From Gammaproteobacteria bacterium (lineage in GTDB: Bacteria; Pseudomonadota; Gammaproteobacteria; SZUA-229): DNA of 64,000 nt. The position numbers were made by a program, and so were the translations under genes. Positions within the stretch are counted from its first letter, which is position 1. Each line of letters opens with the position of its first letter. The stretch covers positions 31,861-95,860 of the forward strand of contig JAOUKV010000011.1 of NCBI GenBank assembly GCA_029882355.1, read 5' to 3'. Shown here in pieces: positions 27,004 through 36,201 of this stretch. The notes under the pieces were generated by a model. That model was not told the origin of the DNA. It was given only the letters and a program-made list of their open reading frames with translations, and searched no databases.

Positions 27004-27576
27004 ATGAAAAAACTAATTGCCTCAACGATACTCAGTCTAATATTCGCTAGTACTTCTCATGCGGATACCGACCTAAAACAACATGCGCAGAAAAGTAAAA
27101 TGGTTGTCAAAGAATTCATGACTCAACTCAAAGGTGAGCTGCAAACAGCCATGAAGGCAGGCGGACCTGTTAACGCTATCAATGTCTGCAATGAAAAAGC
27201 ACCCGCTATTGCAAAAAATCTATCTGAAAAGCATGGCTGGAAAGTTGCCCGCACCAGCCTGAAAACCCGAAATTCATCCAACGCTCCAGATGCCTGGGAA
27301 ACTAAAGTATTAAATGACTTTGAAACACGCAAAGCCAAAGGCGAAGATGTTAAACCCATGGCTTATTTTGAAGCCGTAGAAAATAACGGCAAAAAATCCT
27401 TCCGTTTTATGAAAGCTATCCCCACCGGCGAAGTTTGCCTGAAATGCCATGGTGAAAATATTGCCACACCTATTAAAGCAAAATTACAGGCGCTCTATCC
27501 AGACGACAAAGCGACGGGATTTAAACTTGGCGATATCCGTGGTGCGTTTACCATTACGCAACCAATTAAATTTTAG
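27004..27576 (+). CDS. DUF3365 (Tll0287-like) c-type haem protein, periplasmic
   Basis: 190 residues with a signal peptide (KLIASTILSLIFASTSHA) and a single c-type haem motif Cys-Leu-Lys-Cys-His in GEVCLKCHGENIATPI near residues 148-152. INVCNEKAPAIAKNLSEKHGWKVARTSLKTRN is the typical N-terminal part of DUF3365, a family of small haem or sensor-like periplasmic proteins of uncertain role. It follows cbbO in the same direction; an AT-rich 71-bp spacer may hold its own promoter, and a strong terminator closes the unit. A redox sensing or electron-transfer role is possible but unproven. Confidence 0.82.
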   Translation: MKKLIASTILSLIFASTSHADTDLKQHAQKSKMVVKEFMTQLKGELQTAMKAGGPVNAINVCNEKAPAIAKNLSEKHGWKVARTSLKTRNSSNAPDAWETKVLNDFETRKAKGEDVKPMAYFEAVENNGKKSFRFMKAIPTGEVCLKCHGENIATPIKAKLQALYPDDKATGFKLGDIRGAFTITQPIKF

Positions 27577-27591
27577 GCAAATTATTGTGAT

Positions 27592-27624
27592 AAAAAAGCC
27601 CGAGCATTGTCTCGGGCTTTTTTT
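27592..27624. terminator. Bidirectional terminator between DUF3365 gene and sulfurtransferase
   Basis: GCCCGAG CATTGT CTCGGGC stem flanked by A6 and T7. It serves the rightward haem-protein gene and, read on the other strand, the leftward sulfurtransferase whose stop codon abuts it. Confidence 0.92.
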
Positions 27625-28477
27625 ATTTAACTTCACCTGTCTCCATCGGGTTATTGGGGTCAGCCGTCCATTCCTCAAGTGACGCCATATAAACGGCCAC
27701 ATTGTTAAATCCCAATCGGGTTAAAACAAACGCATCGGTTGAGGCTACGATGCCACCACCACAATAAGTGATTATGCGGGCATTGTGATCAAAAGCATGC
27801 ATTGAGGCCAGTTCATCCTGCTTAAGCAAACATCCTGTCTTATCAAGCAGGCTCAGGCCATTAATATTAACCGCATCAGGGATATGACCGGTCCGAGGAT
27901 ACATACTTATCTCACCTCGATAAAACTCCTCGGGTAAGGTATCGATAAGAATAACCGCTTCATTATCAATACTGGCAAGCACTTCATCGTGTTGCGCTAT
28001 CAACTCAGGGCGTGGTTTCGGAGTTAGCTGTTGTGCAGGTCGGCTAACAGGCTCAAGAGAAAGTTCATTACCTGTCGATGTCCATGCTGAAAGACCACCG
28101 TCCAGGATTGCGGCATTATCAAAACCAACCCAACGCAGCATCCACCAGACCCGTGCAGCCCAGCCGGTGTAATTAGTATCGTAAAGCACAACATGGGAAT
28201 CATCCCCCACACCCAATTCGCTCATGGCGGCACAAAATTGTTCAGGGCTTAATAAATCAAATTCAACAGGGCCAGTAGATTTGCAGAGCTCGTCTTTAAG
28301 ATCAGCAAAGCCAGCGTTGGGGATATGACCAAGTTCATAATCAGGGCGCCCACTGACATTACTCAACCCACGTGCATCATTTGCATCGGGCATGGTAACA
28401 ACCGTGCAATCAAGTATGACTAGACCCGAGTCATTAATATGCTGTTTCAGCCATTCGGCAGTTACTAAAGTATCCAT
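27623..28477 (-). CDS. Two-domain rhodanese sulfurtransferase (SseA-like)
   Basis: 284 residues forming two rhodanese domains. The N-terminal one (~5-135) is the non-catalytic partner, with GRPDYELGHIPNAGFADL and VVLYDTNYTGWAARVWWMLRWVGF. The C-terminal one (~150-280) carries the persulfide cysteine in IITYCGGGIVAS and YRGEISMYPRTGHIPDAVNI. Family members transfer sulfur from thiosulfate or 3-mercaptopyruvate to cyanide or thiols. The loop CGGGIV differs from the CGSGVT of E. coli SseA, so the donor is open. In a putative sulfur oxidiser it may handle sulfane sulfur. Confidence 0.88.
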   Translation of the reverse strand: MDTLVTAEWLKQHINDSGLVILDCTVVTMPDANDARGLSNVSGRPDYELGHIPNAGFADLKDELCKSTGPVEFDLLSPEQFCAAMSELGVGDDSHVVLYDTNYTGWAARVWWMLRWVGFDNAAILDGGLSAWTSTGNELSLEPVSRPAQQLTPKPRPELIAQHDEVLASIDNEAVILIDTLPEEFYRGEISMYPRTGHIPDAVNINGLSLLDKTGCLLKQDELASMHAFDHNARIITYCGGGIVASTDAFVLTRLGFNNVAVYMASLEEWTADPNNPMETGEVK

Positions 28478-28607
28478 ATCAACATCTCCAGGTGTGAACT
28501 CAAAGTATAAATAAGTAACGTAGATTTATTTCTTTAACTCTCATCATTCATAAATATAACACCAGCACCACGGAGGCATATCAATATCAATTACTTTTGC
28601 TAGGTGA

Positions 28608-29672
28608 CTACCTCTGCTTATTCTTCATAGTTTCTTTAATAAGCTTGCCAAAATTTTCATCCTTCTTTTTCTTATCTAAATAGGACATTTGATTGAATTC
28701 AGACTCTTTTTTTATCTTCAAATAGTTTTGATAACGTTGTTCAGATAGATCACCAGCTTTTATTGCAGCCAAAATCGCGCAGCCTTTTTCATTGGCATGG
28801 GAACAGTTAGCAAACTTGCAACTTTGAGAAAGCGCCAGTATTTCTGAGAAGGTCTCATCCAGGCCATCATCTACGGACATGCTACCCAGCTCTCTCATTC
28901 CCGGAGTATCTATTATCATTGCCCCGCTTTCTAAGCGAACTAATTGACGGCTTGTTGTAGTATGTCGGCCCTTGCTTTGTATTTTACTTACGGGTCTGGT
29001 TTCAAATTTATTATCACCTACGATACTGTTAAGTAAGGTAGTTTTACCAACACCAGAAGAACCCAACAAGCAATAGGAAGATTCGCTCTTTAATAAGCTA
29101 ATAATTGAATCAATATTCTCTTGATTTAAATTACTAAACTCGATTACGGCGGTTTGAGGAGCAACACTCAAAACTTTTTTCTTAATTTCGTCAACCTCTT
29201 CCCTCGGTACAAGGTCGCACTTACTCAGTAGAATAACTGGTTCAATACCACTTTCATTGACCATAACCAAGTAGCGCTCCAATCTTCGCAAATTAAAATT
29301 ATCATTTAATGATTGAATAATGAAAGCAACGTCAATATTTGCAGCTATCAACTGGAAATCAACGAGCTTTCCGACCGCCTTTCTCTTCAGAAGTGTCTTT
29401 CTTGGGAAGACACCATATATAATCGCGTGGCTATCATCATCGTAAAAATCGGCATACACCCAGTCACCCGTAGTAGGAAGATCACTAGCCGACTCTGTAC
29501 AGTAAAGAAGGTTTCCTGATAACTCAGCAAATATCTCCTCCCCTCCTTTTGTGACTGTATAGCTATCTTTATGTACAGAAACTATCCGAGCAACACCATG
29601 AGCGGCAATTTGTTCATCATCCGCTCGACTCTTAAACCAGTCGCTATACCCTATGCTTTTCAGATCACTCAT
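28608..29672 (-). CDS. rsgA: RsgA/YjeQ-type circularly permuted GTPase
   Basis: 354 residues. An N-terminal OB fold (~25-90) is followed by a permuted GTPase with order G4-G1-G3: SKCD at 150-153, Walker A GSSGVGKT at 204-211, DTPG at 255-258. The C-terminal zinc knuckle uses Cys285, Cys290, His292 and Cys298. RsgA matures the 30S subunit and displaces RbfA. The start (YSDWFKSRADDEQIAAHGVARIVSVHKDSY) and AT-rich base composition resemble a secondary RsgA paralogue found sporadically in proteobacteria and Firmicutes rather than the canonical copy beside orn, so it may be acquired. Confidence 0.88.
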   Translation of the reverse strand: MSDLKSIGYSDWFKSRADDEQIAAHGVARIVSVHKDSYTVTKGGEEIFAELSGNLLYCTESASDLPTTGDWVYADFYDDDSHAIIYGVFPRKTLLKRKAVGKLVDFQLIAANIDVAFIIQSLNDNFNLRRLERYLVMVNESGIEPVILLSKCDLVPREEVDEIKKKVLSVAPQTAVIEFSNLNQENIDSIISLLKSESSYCLLGSSGVGKTTLLNSIVGDNKFETRPVSKIQSKGRHTTTSRQLVRLESGAMIIDTPGMRELGSMSVDDGLDETFSEILALSQSCKFANCSHANEKGCAILAAIKAGDLSEQRYQNYLKIKKESEFNQMSYLDKKKKDENFGKLIKETMKNKQR

Positions 29673-29712
29673 AGTTCAGTTTATGCCTACTTACTCTATT
29701 ACACATAATTAC

Positions 29713-29771
29713 TAAGCTTTGCAGCGCAAGCGCATCGCAGTTTGCGTCCGAACGAGGAACGCTTAAGCTTA
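29713..29771. repeat. Imperfect inverted repeat with GC-rich core between rsgA and FadL-type gene
   Basis: TAAGCTT (29713-29719) and AAGCTTA (29765-29771) bracket a GC-rich 45-bp core that includes AGCG and CGCT near the arms. It sits between rsgA and the downstream end of the outer-membrane transporter gene. There is no T-run, so it is not a clear terminator; it may be an insertion scar or a small repeat element. Confidence 0.35.
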
Positions 29772-29805
29772 CCCCTTGATCGTCATTATGTCGCTTTTTC
29801 GGATA

Positions 29806-31149
29806 TTAAAATCCATAGGCGAACGAAATCGCAAGCCGATAACTATCGTCATCAGCGGCATCAAGTGCCAGGTCGAATTGCAGTGCTTCGAAGAACAGTA
29901 TCCCGACTCCAGCGCTGAGGTGCTGTACATCTTCACCGCCAGGGTAAATTAGCTGTGAGGTAGAATCGGTGCCGTTATATTTTATGTCATGGGCAGGATC
30001 GAAATAGTATCCAGCACGGAGTGCCATAGGATATTGTTTGAATCGGGTGAGATACTCAAGCCCGAGGTGAAGCTCGATAACATCTTTGGCCACGAATTCA
30101 TCATTCCTCTGGATGACCGTGACATCACCGCCAGGATAGGCAAACGCGGCGTTAAATTCCTCAACACGGTTATAGTTGATGCGAGTTGCATCGATGGCAA
30201 AGGTCCATGCTTCATCTGGTGTGTATGCAAAGCCGATAGACAAACTTTCGGGCACTGTCAGTGAGCTTTCGCAAATCCAGCTTCCGGTTGGCGTGCCATC
30301 AGCAAGGGTGCCTATATTAACGTCGCCAAAACAGCCGTTTAATTGGGCACTGTTGACAGTGACAGGTGAGTTTGCGGTAGTTAGCGTGTATTCAATATTC
30401 TGAGTCAGCGTGTAGTTGAGACCAAACGACATGGTTTCACTGGGACGGTAGAGCAGCCCGAAACGCCATATGGGTTCCTGCTCAGACTGGCTACCGTAAG
30501 AGCTGAATTGAACCCCATCGAAACTGCCTTGCTGCGGAGTTCGGTCCTGCTTTGACGTGATAATCATGTTTGGTGTAACCAGGCTCACCGACAGGCCGAT
30601 TGCGAACTGGCCATCAAACAGGCTGCGCGCAATAGAAACTCCAAACTCGTCGAGGTCAAACATCACGTTGTGTTTCTCGGTTACCCCTCCGCTGATCGGA
30701 TCGATGACGGTAACAGAACGGTCGTATGGCATAACTTCATGATAGAACAGGCCGACAACGGTTCGTCCATCACCCAGCGGGGTCGCCAGTGCCACAAGTG
30801 CAGGGTCGATCTGATTGGTCTCTTCAACGCGGAGCCCCATACTGATCGAGTCGCCAGTACCGAGATTGTCAGCACCCGGGTGGGTAACCGCCTCAACATG
30901 CCGGAAATTGCTGTCAAAACGAAACTCTGTTTTCGAGAGATGCACCAGTGCAGCTGGATTGGCAAGGCTGGCGCTGGCATCGTCAACCGATGCGACGGTA
31001 GTTCCGCCCATACCAATGGTACGGGCGCCCGATGTGTTCAGGGTGTGGTTAAAGCCGAACCAGGTAGGACCGTTATCAAACGCATAACCGGGCAGGGGAA
31101 TAGACAGCAGCATGATTGCTAATATCCAGAAGAATAGTTCATTTTTCAC
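29806..31149 (-). CDS. FadL/OMPP1/TodX-family outer-membrane transporter
   Basis: 447 residues with a signal peptide (FFWILAIMLLSIPLPGYA) and the OmpP1 N-terminal hatch motif NTSGARTIGMGGTTVASVDDASASLANPAALVHL, followed by beta strands ending in the aromatic-terminated AISFAYGF. The family imports long-chain fatty acids or aromatic hydrocarbons by lateral diffusion. One cysteine pair (GCFGD, WICESS) lies in a predicted extracellular loop. By eye it is richer in G+C than rsgA and the porin on either side. It is divergent from the porin gene across 278 bp in which I see no further gene. Confidence 0.88.
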   Translation of the reverse strand: MKNELFFWILAIMLLSIPLPGYAFDNGPTWFGFNHTLNTSGARTIGMGGTTVASVDDASASLANPAALVHLSKTEFRFDSNFRHVEAVTHPGADNLGTGDSISMGLRVEETNQIDPALVALATPLGDGRTVVGLFYHEVMPYDRSVTVIDPISGGVTEKHNVMFDLDEFGVSIARSLFDGQFAIGLSVSLVTPNMIITSKQDRTPQQGSFDGVQFSSYGSQSEQEPIWRFGLLYRPSETMSFGLNYTLTQNIEYTLTTANSPVTVNSAQLNGCFGDVNIGTLADGTPTGSWICESSLTVPESLSIGFAYTPDEAWTFAIDATRINYNRVEEFNAAFAYPGGDVTVIQRNDEFVAKDVIELHLGLEYLTRFKQYPMALRAGYYFDPAHDIKYNGTDSTSQLIYPGGEDVQHLSAGVGILFFEALQFDLALDAADDDSYRLAISFAYGF

Positions 31150-31427
31150 CGGTAACTCCTTTCAAAAGAACAATAGGAACTTACGGAACAATCGTGGTCG
31201 GATCGTAATACATTCTAACACTAGAGAAAACCGTGATCTGGTCTTCCCCCCAGTCTTTTTTTGATTTTACTCTGAGCCAAATATTATATGGATTAACAAA
31301 ATCCTAACAATCAATTCACGCAACATAAACTAGATCTTAACGATATCTGCACAAACCGATTTTAAAGTACGCCGCACAGTCTGTAATCAGATTTCTATTA
31401 TTTAACCAACCCAGGGATTTTAAATTT

Positions 31428-32474
31428 ATGAAAAAATTCACTAAAAAAGCATCATTAATAGCAATGTTGTCTGCACTGACCACACCTGTTCTAGCTGCTG
31501 ACCTGCCTACTGTTTATGGTAAAGCACATCTGTCATTCGGTTCTGTATCAGAAGACGACGGCATCACAAAGACTAGTTCCAATGCTGTTTCAAGTCATGC
31601 ATCACGCATTGGTATAAAAGGCAATGTCGTTACTGACGGTGACACCAAAGTTGTCTACAAACTTGAATGGCAAGTAGATATGGCTGACGTATCAAAAGAT
31701 ACAACTGCTGTCACTACAACTACAGACGCTGTCACAGGCAACATTGCCACTGTTTCAGCCAAAGACCACAATCACATCAAATCTCGTAATATGTATGTTG
31801 GCCTGAAAGGTGGTTGGGGTGAAGTTCGCATTGGACGTGATGACTCACCATACAAACTTGCGGGCAAGAAAAATGTTGAGCACCTGAGCGATACCTGGGC
31901 TGATTTCAATAACATTATTGATAAAGGCCAGGATACTCGTAACGATAATTCTGTTGCTTACTGGAATAAAATTGGACCTGGCAAACTCGGCCTTGCCTAT
32001 GCAGCAGGTGCTGATGATCCAGCTAAAGAAAACGCTGGCGAAAACACAAGCGTTGCCTATGACATGAAGATTGATAATTTTGGTTTTGCCGTTGCTACTC
32101 AAACTATTGAGAAATCTCTTACCAATGATGAAACTGGCGTAAAAGTTTCACTTGGTTACACAATAGGAAACACTCAATTAGGCCTGATGTCTGAAGCAGT
32201 TAAAGATGATGGCACATTAGATGATAAAAATACTTATTTCAGCGTTAAACAGAAACTAAGTGATACTAATAGTGTAGTAGTAGCTTACGGCGTTAAAGAC
32301 CAGGGTCTGGTTAATGATGCAACTATGATGGCATTATCTTTCAACCACAAGCTAGGTAAAAAAGTATCCGTATATGGTCTCTGGGCTGATGGTGCTGACA
32401 ACGGCCTGAACGACGCATCAAAACTGGCTAATAATGGCTCTGTGTTAGTTGCTGGTGTAATTGCCAAGTTCTAG
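31428..32474 (+). CDS. Gram-negative general porin
   Basis: 348 residues with a signal peptide (LIAMLSALTTPVLAA) and the porin start ADLPTVYGKAHLSFG, SSHASRIGIKG, RNMYVGLKGGWGEVRIGRDDSPY and the final strand VLVAGVIAKF with the C-terminal Phe needed for BAM recognition. It should be a trimeric 16-strand diffusion porin of the betaproteobacterial/Pseudomonas type. Lys- and Asp-rich loops and a biased codon set suggest abundant expression. The 3' untranslated part is about 95 bp before the terminator. Confidence 0.9.
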   Translation: MKKFTKKASLIAMLSALTTPVLAADLPTVYGKAHLSFGSVSEDDGITKTSSNAVSSHASRIGIKGNVVTDGDTKVVYKLEWQVDMADVSKDTTAVTTTTDAVTGNIATVSAKDHNHIKSRNMYVGLKGGWGEVRIGRDDSPYKLAGKKNVEHLSDTWADFNNIIDKGQDTRNDNSVAYWNKIGPGKLGLAYAAGADDPAKENAGENTSVAYDMKIDNFGFAVATQTIEKSLTNDETGVKVSLGYTIGNTQLGLMSEAVKDDGTLDDKNTYFSVKQKLSDTNSVVVAYGVKDQGLVNDATMMALSFNHKLGKKVSVYGLWADGADNGLNDASKLANNGSVLVAGVIAKF

Positions 32475-32570
32475 GACGGTACTTTTATCCTACAGGTACA
32501 GCTATAGCGTTACCTGAACGGATAACTATAACAATGCAAGACTGCTGCAGGCCTTGATCATCTGCCTTTG

Positions 32571-32598
32571 GGCACCAGCTAACGCTGGTGCCTTTTTT
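32571..32598 (+). terminator. Rho-independent terminator of the porin gene
   Basis: GGCACCAGC TAAC GCTGGTGCC perfect 9-bp stem followed by T6, about 95 bp after the porin stop. The intervening 3' region contains another small dyad (CAGGTA ... TACCTG) and could carry a stable RNA end. Confidence 0.92.
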
Positions 32599-32718
32599 AT
32601 GCCTGACTACTTCAACTAATAAACTTGATACGGATTTACCCCTATGAAAATCACCACTATAAACCGAGTTCAATAGCTATAATATTTTAAAGATCTAAAA
32701 CGATGAGGAAATGTAGAC

Positions 32719-32994
32719 ATGTCCAAACCCAGCGATGAAGAAATTAACACCGCGCTTAAAATGGCCATTCAAATGAGAGAAAAAGAAATGGATCCTTTTT
32801 TTCTGGCCAAGACACTGCTCAGCCATAACTACCGTATCGGATACCTTGAAAAAGTACTCAAAGCCGCTGATAGATATTTAAGTATGGGCATGGCAGAAAG
32901 ACAACGAACAGAATTAGTCAAGCTAATTGAAAAAACCAAAGATGCTGAATTTCACACTGCGCAAAAGGAACAGGAAAATATGGGACTTAGATAA
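32719..32994 (+). CDS. Small conserved-looking hypothetical protein
   Basis: 91 residues, mostly helical and charged, with no signal peptide or membrane segment. It starts at ATG 32719 with GAGGAAATG-type purines about 9 nt upstream. Segments such as MDPFFLAKTLLSHNYRIGYLEKVLKAADRYLSMG look like a compact helical domain, ending in a Lys/Glu-rich tail. I do not recognise the family. It is an isolated rightward gene convergent with ggt. Codon use is normal and the reading frame has a credible start, so I take it as real. Confidence 0.68.
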   Translation: MSKPSDEEINTALKMAIQMREKEMDPFFLAKTLLSHNYRIGYLEKVLKAADRYLSMGMAERQRTELVKLIEKTKDAEFHTAQKEQENMGLR

Positions 32995-33033
32995 ACCTGG
33001 AAAGCCGTCGATTAGAGGCTACGATTTTGTCCC

Positions 33034-34716
33034 TCAGTGCAGCACTATAGCCCGACCTATCCCACGAGTATCAGAGGCTGCTTCGACTTTTTTAGTTGCT
33101 TTATCAACCACAATCGCATGCATATTACCGTAAGAACCAGATAAGGCCTCAACCTGATGCCCCATAGCCATTAATGCCTCGACCTCCACCTCATTAAACA
33201 CACCCGGTTCAAAAGTTATTTTGTCAGGCAAATACTGATGATGAAAACGACCCAAATTTACCATGCTCTCTGCATCACCACCCTGATAAAAATCGAGCAT
33301 AGACAGCAATACCATGGTAATAATTCGACTACCTCCTGGTGTGCCCAGTATAGCGACACGATCTTTGGTTTCTAGAAAACTCGGAGTCATGCTCGACAAC
33401 ATGCGTTTCCCCGGTTCGATGGCGTTGGCTTCTGCTCCGACCAGGCCATAAACATTTGCGGCACCGGGCTTCGATGAAAAATCATCCATTTCGTCATTCA
33501 ATAAAACACCCGTACCTTCTGCCACAAATCCTGAACCAAAAGGATAGTTAATCGACATGGTCGCCGATACACGATTCCCTTCAGCATCAATAATTGAGAA
33601 ATGAGTGGTATCAGTTCCCTTACCCGTTGGATCAGCCACCGGCTTCAAGGAAGAGCTAGGTGTGGCTTTTTTCCGATTAATACTCTTAACGAGTTTATTG
33701 GTATAAACCGATGATGTCAGTAAATCAGTGGGCACATCAATAAAATCTGGATCGCCTAAATACTCAGCTCGATCACGATAAGCTCGACGCATCACCTCTG
33801 TCAAAATATGTATACGATCCACTGACTTCATTTTTTCGATATTAAAAAATGAAAGCATATTGAGCATTTCAGCCAAGGCCATACCGCCAGAAGACGGTGG
33901 TGATGCTGCCACCAGGCGCATACCTTTATACACAATAACCTCAGGTGAGCGCTCAACTACCTTGTAGCTAGCAAGATCTTCCATACTCCAGATACCGCCA
34001 TGTTCTTTAACTGATGCCACCATTTTTTTTGCCAGATCACCGGCATAAAAGGCCTTTGATCCATTCTCAGCAATCAGCTTAATAGTTTCGGCCAGATCCG
34101 GCTGGGTAATAAGCTCACCCACCCTGGGCACTAGATCATCACGTAAAAAAATCTCTGCCGCATCGGAAGTTTGTAAAGCATTCTGGCGATGTGTCGCCAT
34201 TTTTATATAATGTTCATCGACAGCAAAACCATCACGCGCATAACGGATAGCCGCCGCCAGGGTTGTCGACAAAGGTAGACTGCCGTATTTTTTAGAGAGC
34301 TGCTCCAGCGCCGCAACCGTACCGGGGATGCCTGCCGACAACGGTCCATCAATTGATGCACCGGCAATGACTTCGCCCTTTTCATCCAGATACATATCGC
34401 GTGTTGCGGCCAAAGGCGCTCGCTCACGTCCATCCAGCATGACATCATTATGATCTTTGGCAATATGCAGCAACCAGAAGCCACCACCGCCCAAACCAGA
34501 ACTATAAGGCTCCACCACGGCCAGTGCAGCAGACACTGCAACCGCTGCATCAAAGGCATTACCACCGTTTTGTAATATTTCAATTCCAGCTTCAGTTGCC
34601 AAAGGATGAGCACTGGCTACTGCTGGTTGAAAAGTCGCCGACTCCTTCTCCATCGCAGCACTGGCTGTAGAAACAAAAAATAAAAGAAGGATGATTTTTG
34701 AAAGTTGTCTGACCAT
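33034..34716 (-). CDS. ggt: Gamma-glutamyltransferase, periplasmic
   Basis: About 560 residues from ATG 34716, with a signal peptide (KIILLLFFVSTASA). Gamma-glutamyltransferase motifs: VASAHPLATEAGIEILQNGGNAFDAAVAVSAALAVVEPYSSGLGGGGFWLLH, the autoprocessing and nucleophile threonine in GKGTDTTHFSIIDAEGNRVSAT, NDEMDDFSSKPGAANVYGL, GKRMLSSMTPSF, and GTPGGSRIITMVLLSMLDF. The precursor self-cleaves before the TTH threonine into two chains and hydrolyses or transfers the gamma-glutamyl group of glutathione. The frame extends to 34761 but the shorter start gives a proper signal peptide. Confidence 0.93.
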   Translation of the reverse strand: MVRQLSKIILLLFFVSTASAAMEKESATFQPAVASAHPLATEAGIEILQNGGNAFDAAVAVSAALAVVEPYSSGLGGGGFWLLHIAKDHNDVMLDGRERAPLAATRDMYLDEKGEVIAGASIDGPLSAGIPGTVAALEQLSKKYGSLPLSTTLAAAIRYARDGFAVDEHYIKMATHRQNALQTSDAAEIFLRDDLVPRVGELITQPDLAETIKLIAENGSKAFYAGDLAKKMVASVKEHGGIWSMEDLASYKVVERSPEVIVYKGMRLVAASPPSSGGMALAEMLNMLSFFNIEKMKSVDRIHILTEVMRRAYRDRAEYLGDPDFIDVPTDLLTSSVYTNKLVKSINRKKATPSSSLKPVADPTGKGTDTTHFSIIDAEGNRVSATMSINYPFGSGFVAEGTGVLLNDEMDDFSSKPGAANVYGLVGAEANAIEPGKRMLSSMTPSFLETKDRVAILGTPGGSRIITMVLLSMLDFYQGGDAESMVNLGRFHHQYLPDKITFEPGVFNEVEVEALMAMGHQVEALSGSYGNMHAIVVDKATKKVEAASDTRGIGRAIVLH

Positions 34717-34831
34717 ACGCCATTCTAGCGAGTTTTTAGGCAAAACACATAGGAACAGCAAAAAGAAGACTATTACTAAATCGGCACCATTGAGATGAGC
34801 TGATTATAAATTACCGGTTACACCCAAAAAA

Positions 34832-35083
<252 letters not shown>

Positions 35084-35107
35084 CTAACCAAAAATTTAAT
35101 TACTTAT

Positions 35108-35599
<492 letters not shown>

Positions 35600-35628
35600 C
35601 TACCTACCCTAATTAACTATTTTGATGA

Positions 35629-36201
35629 TTACAGAACCATCTCTCGTGTAAAAAGATGGTAAGCCGCCTGACCGGCAGTTTTACGTTTCTGGCATTGCCA
35701 ATTATCCGGCAAACCCTTTATTTCTTTACTGGTATCACATTCGATGACTATTTTCGCATGATCAGACAAACATTGCTTGTTCTCAAGCAATTCACAGCAC
35801 TGCGCTATAACGTCTAAGCGGTAAGGAGGATCAAGAAAGACAACATCAAACATGAAATCACAGCTTTGTAAAAAACTTATCGCGTCACTGCAGACTGCTG
35901 CCGACTGCCGAGCTGACAATAAATCAATGTTTTTCTTTAGCATATCGACCGTTTCGATATCCTTATCTACCAGCACGACCTTTGAAGCGCCACGTGAAGC
36001 CGCTTCCAGACCTAGCGCACCGCTACCGGCAAATAAATCCAGACATCTACTGCCCGGTAAATCCACCTGCAACCAGTTAAACACAGTTTCTCTGACTCTA
36101 TCTGTAGTGGGTCTAAGGCCTTCTCTATCAAGGAAACCAAGCTTTCGACCTCGCCACGAACCCGCAATAATTCTTAGCTGACCACGCTCTGATTTACTCA
36201 T
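35629..36201 (-). CDS. rsmD: 16S rRNA (guanine966-N2)-methyltransferase
   Basis: 190 residues. SAM-binding region LDLFAGSGALGLEAASRGA and the catalytic DPPY motif in VVFLDPPYRLD identify RsmD, together with the N-terminal LRIIAGSWRGRKL and RPTTDRVRETVFNWL. It methylates G966 in the assembled 30S head. The start overlaps the stop of the upstream M16 peptidase gene by 4 bp (ATGA), so translation is coupled. Confidence 0.96.
   Translation of the reverse strand: MSKSERGQLRIIAGSWRGRKLGFLDREGLRPTTDRVRETVFNWLQVDLPGSRCLDLFAGSGALGLEAASRGASKVVLVDKDIETVDMLKKNIDLLSARQSAAVCSDAISFLQSCDFMFDVVFLDPPYRLDVIAQCCELLENKQCLSDHAKIVIECDTSKEIKGLPDNWQCQKRKTAGQAAYHLFTREMVL

Noticed and set aside
32485..32673. 62-codon minus-strand frame after the porin
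   Set aside because: It runs through the porin terminator hairpin and has no ribosome site or recognisable sequence.
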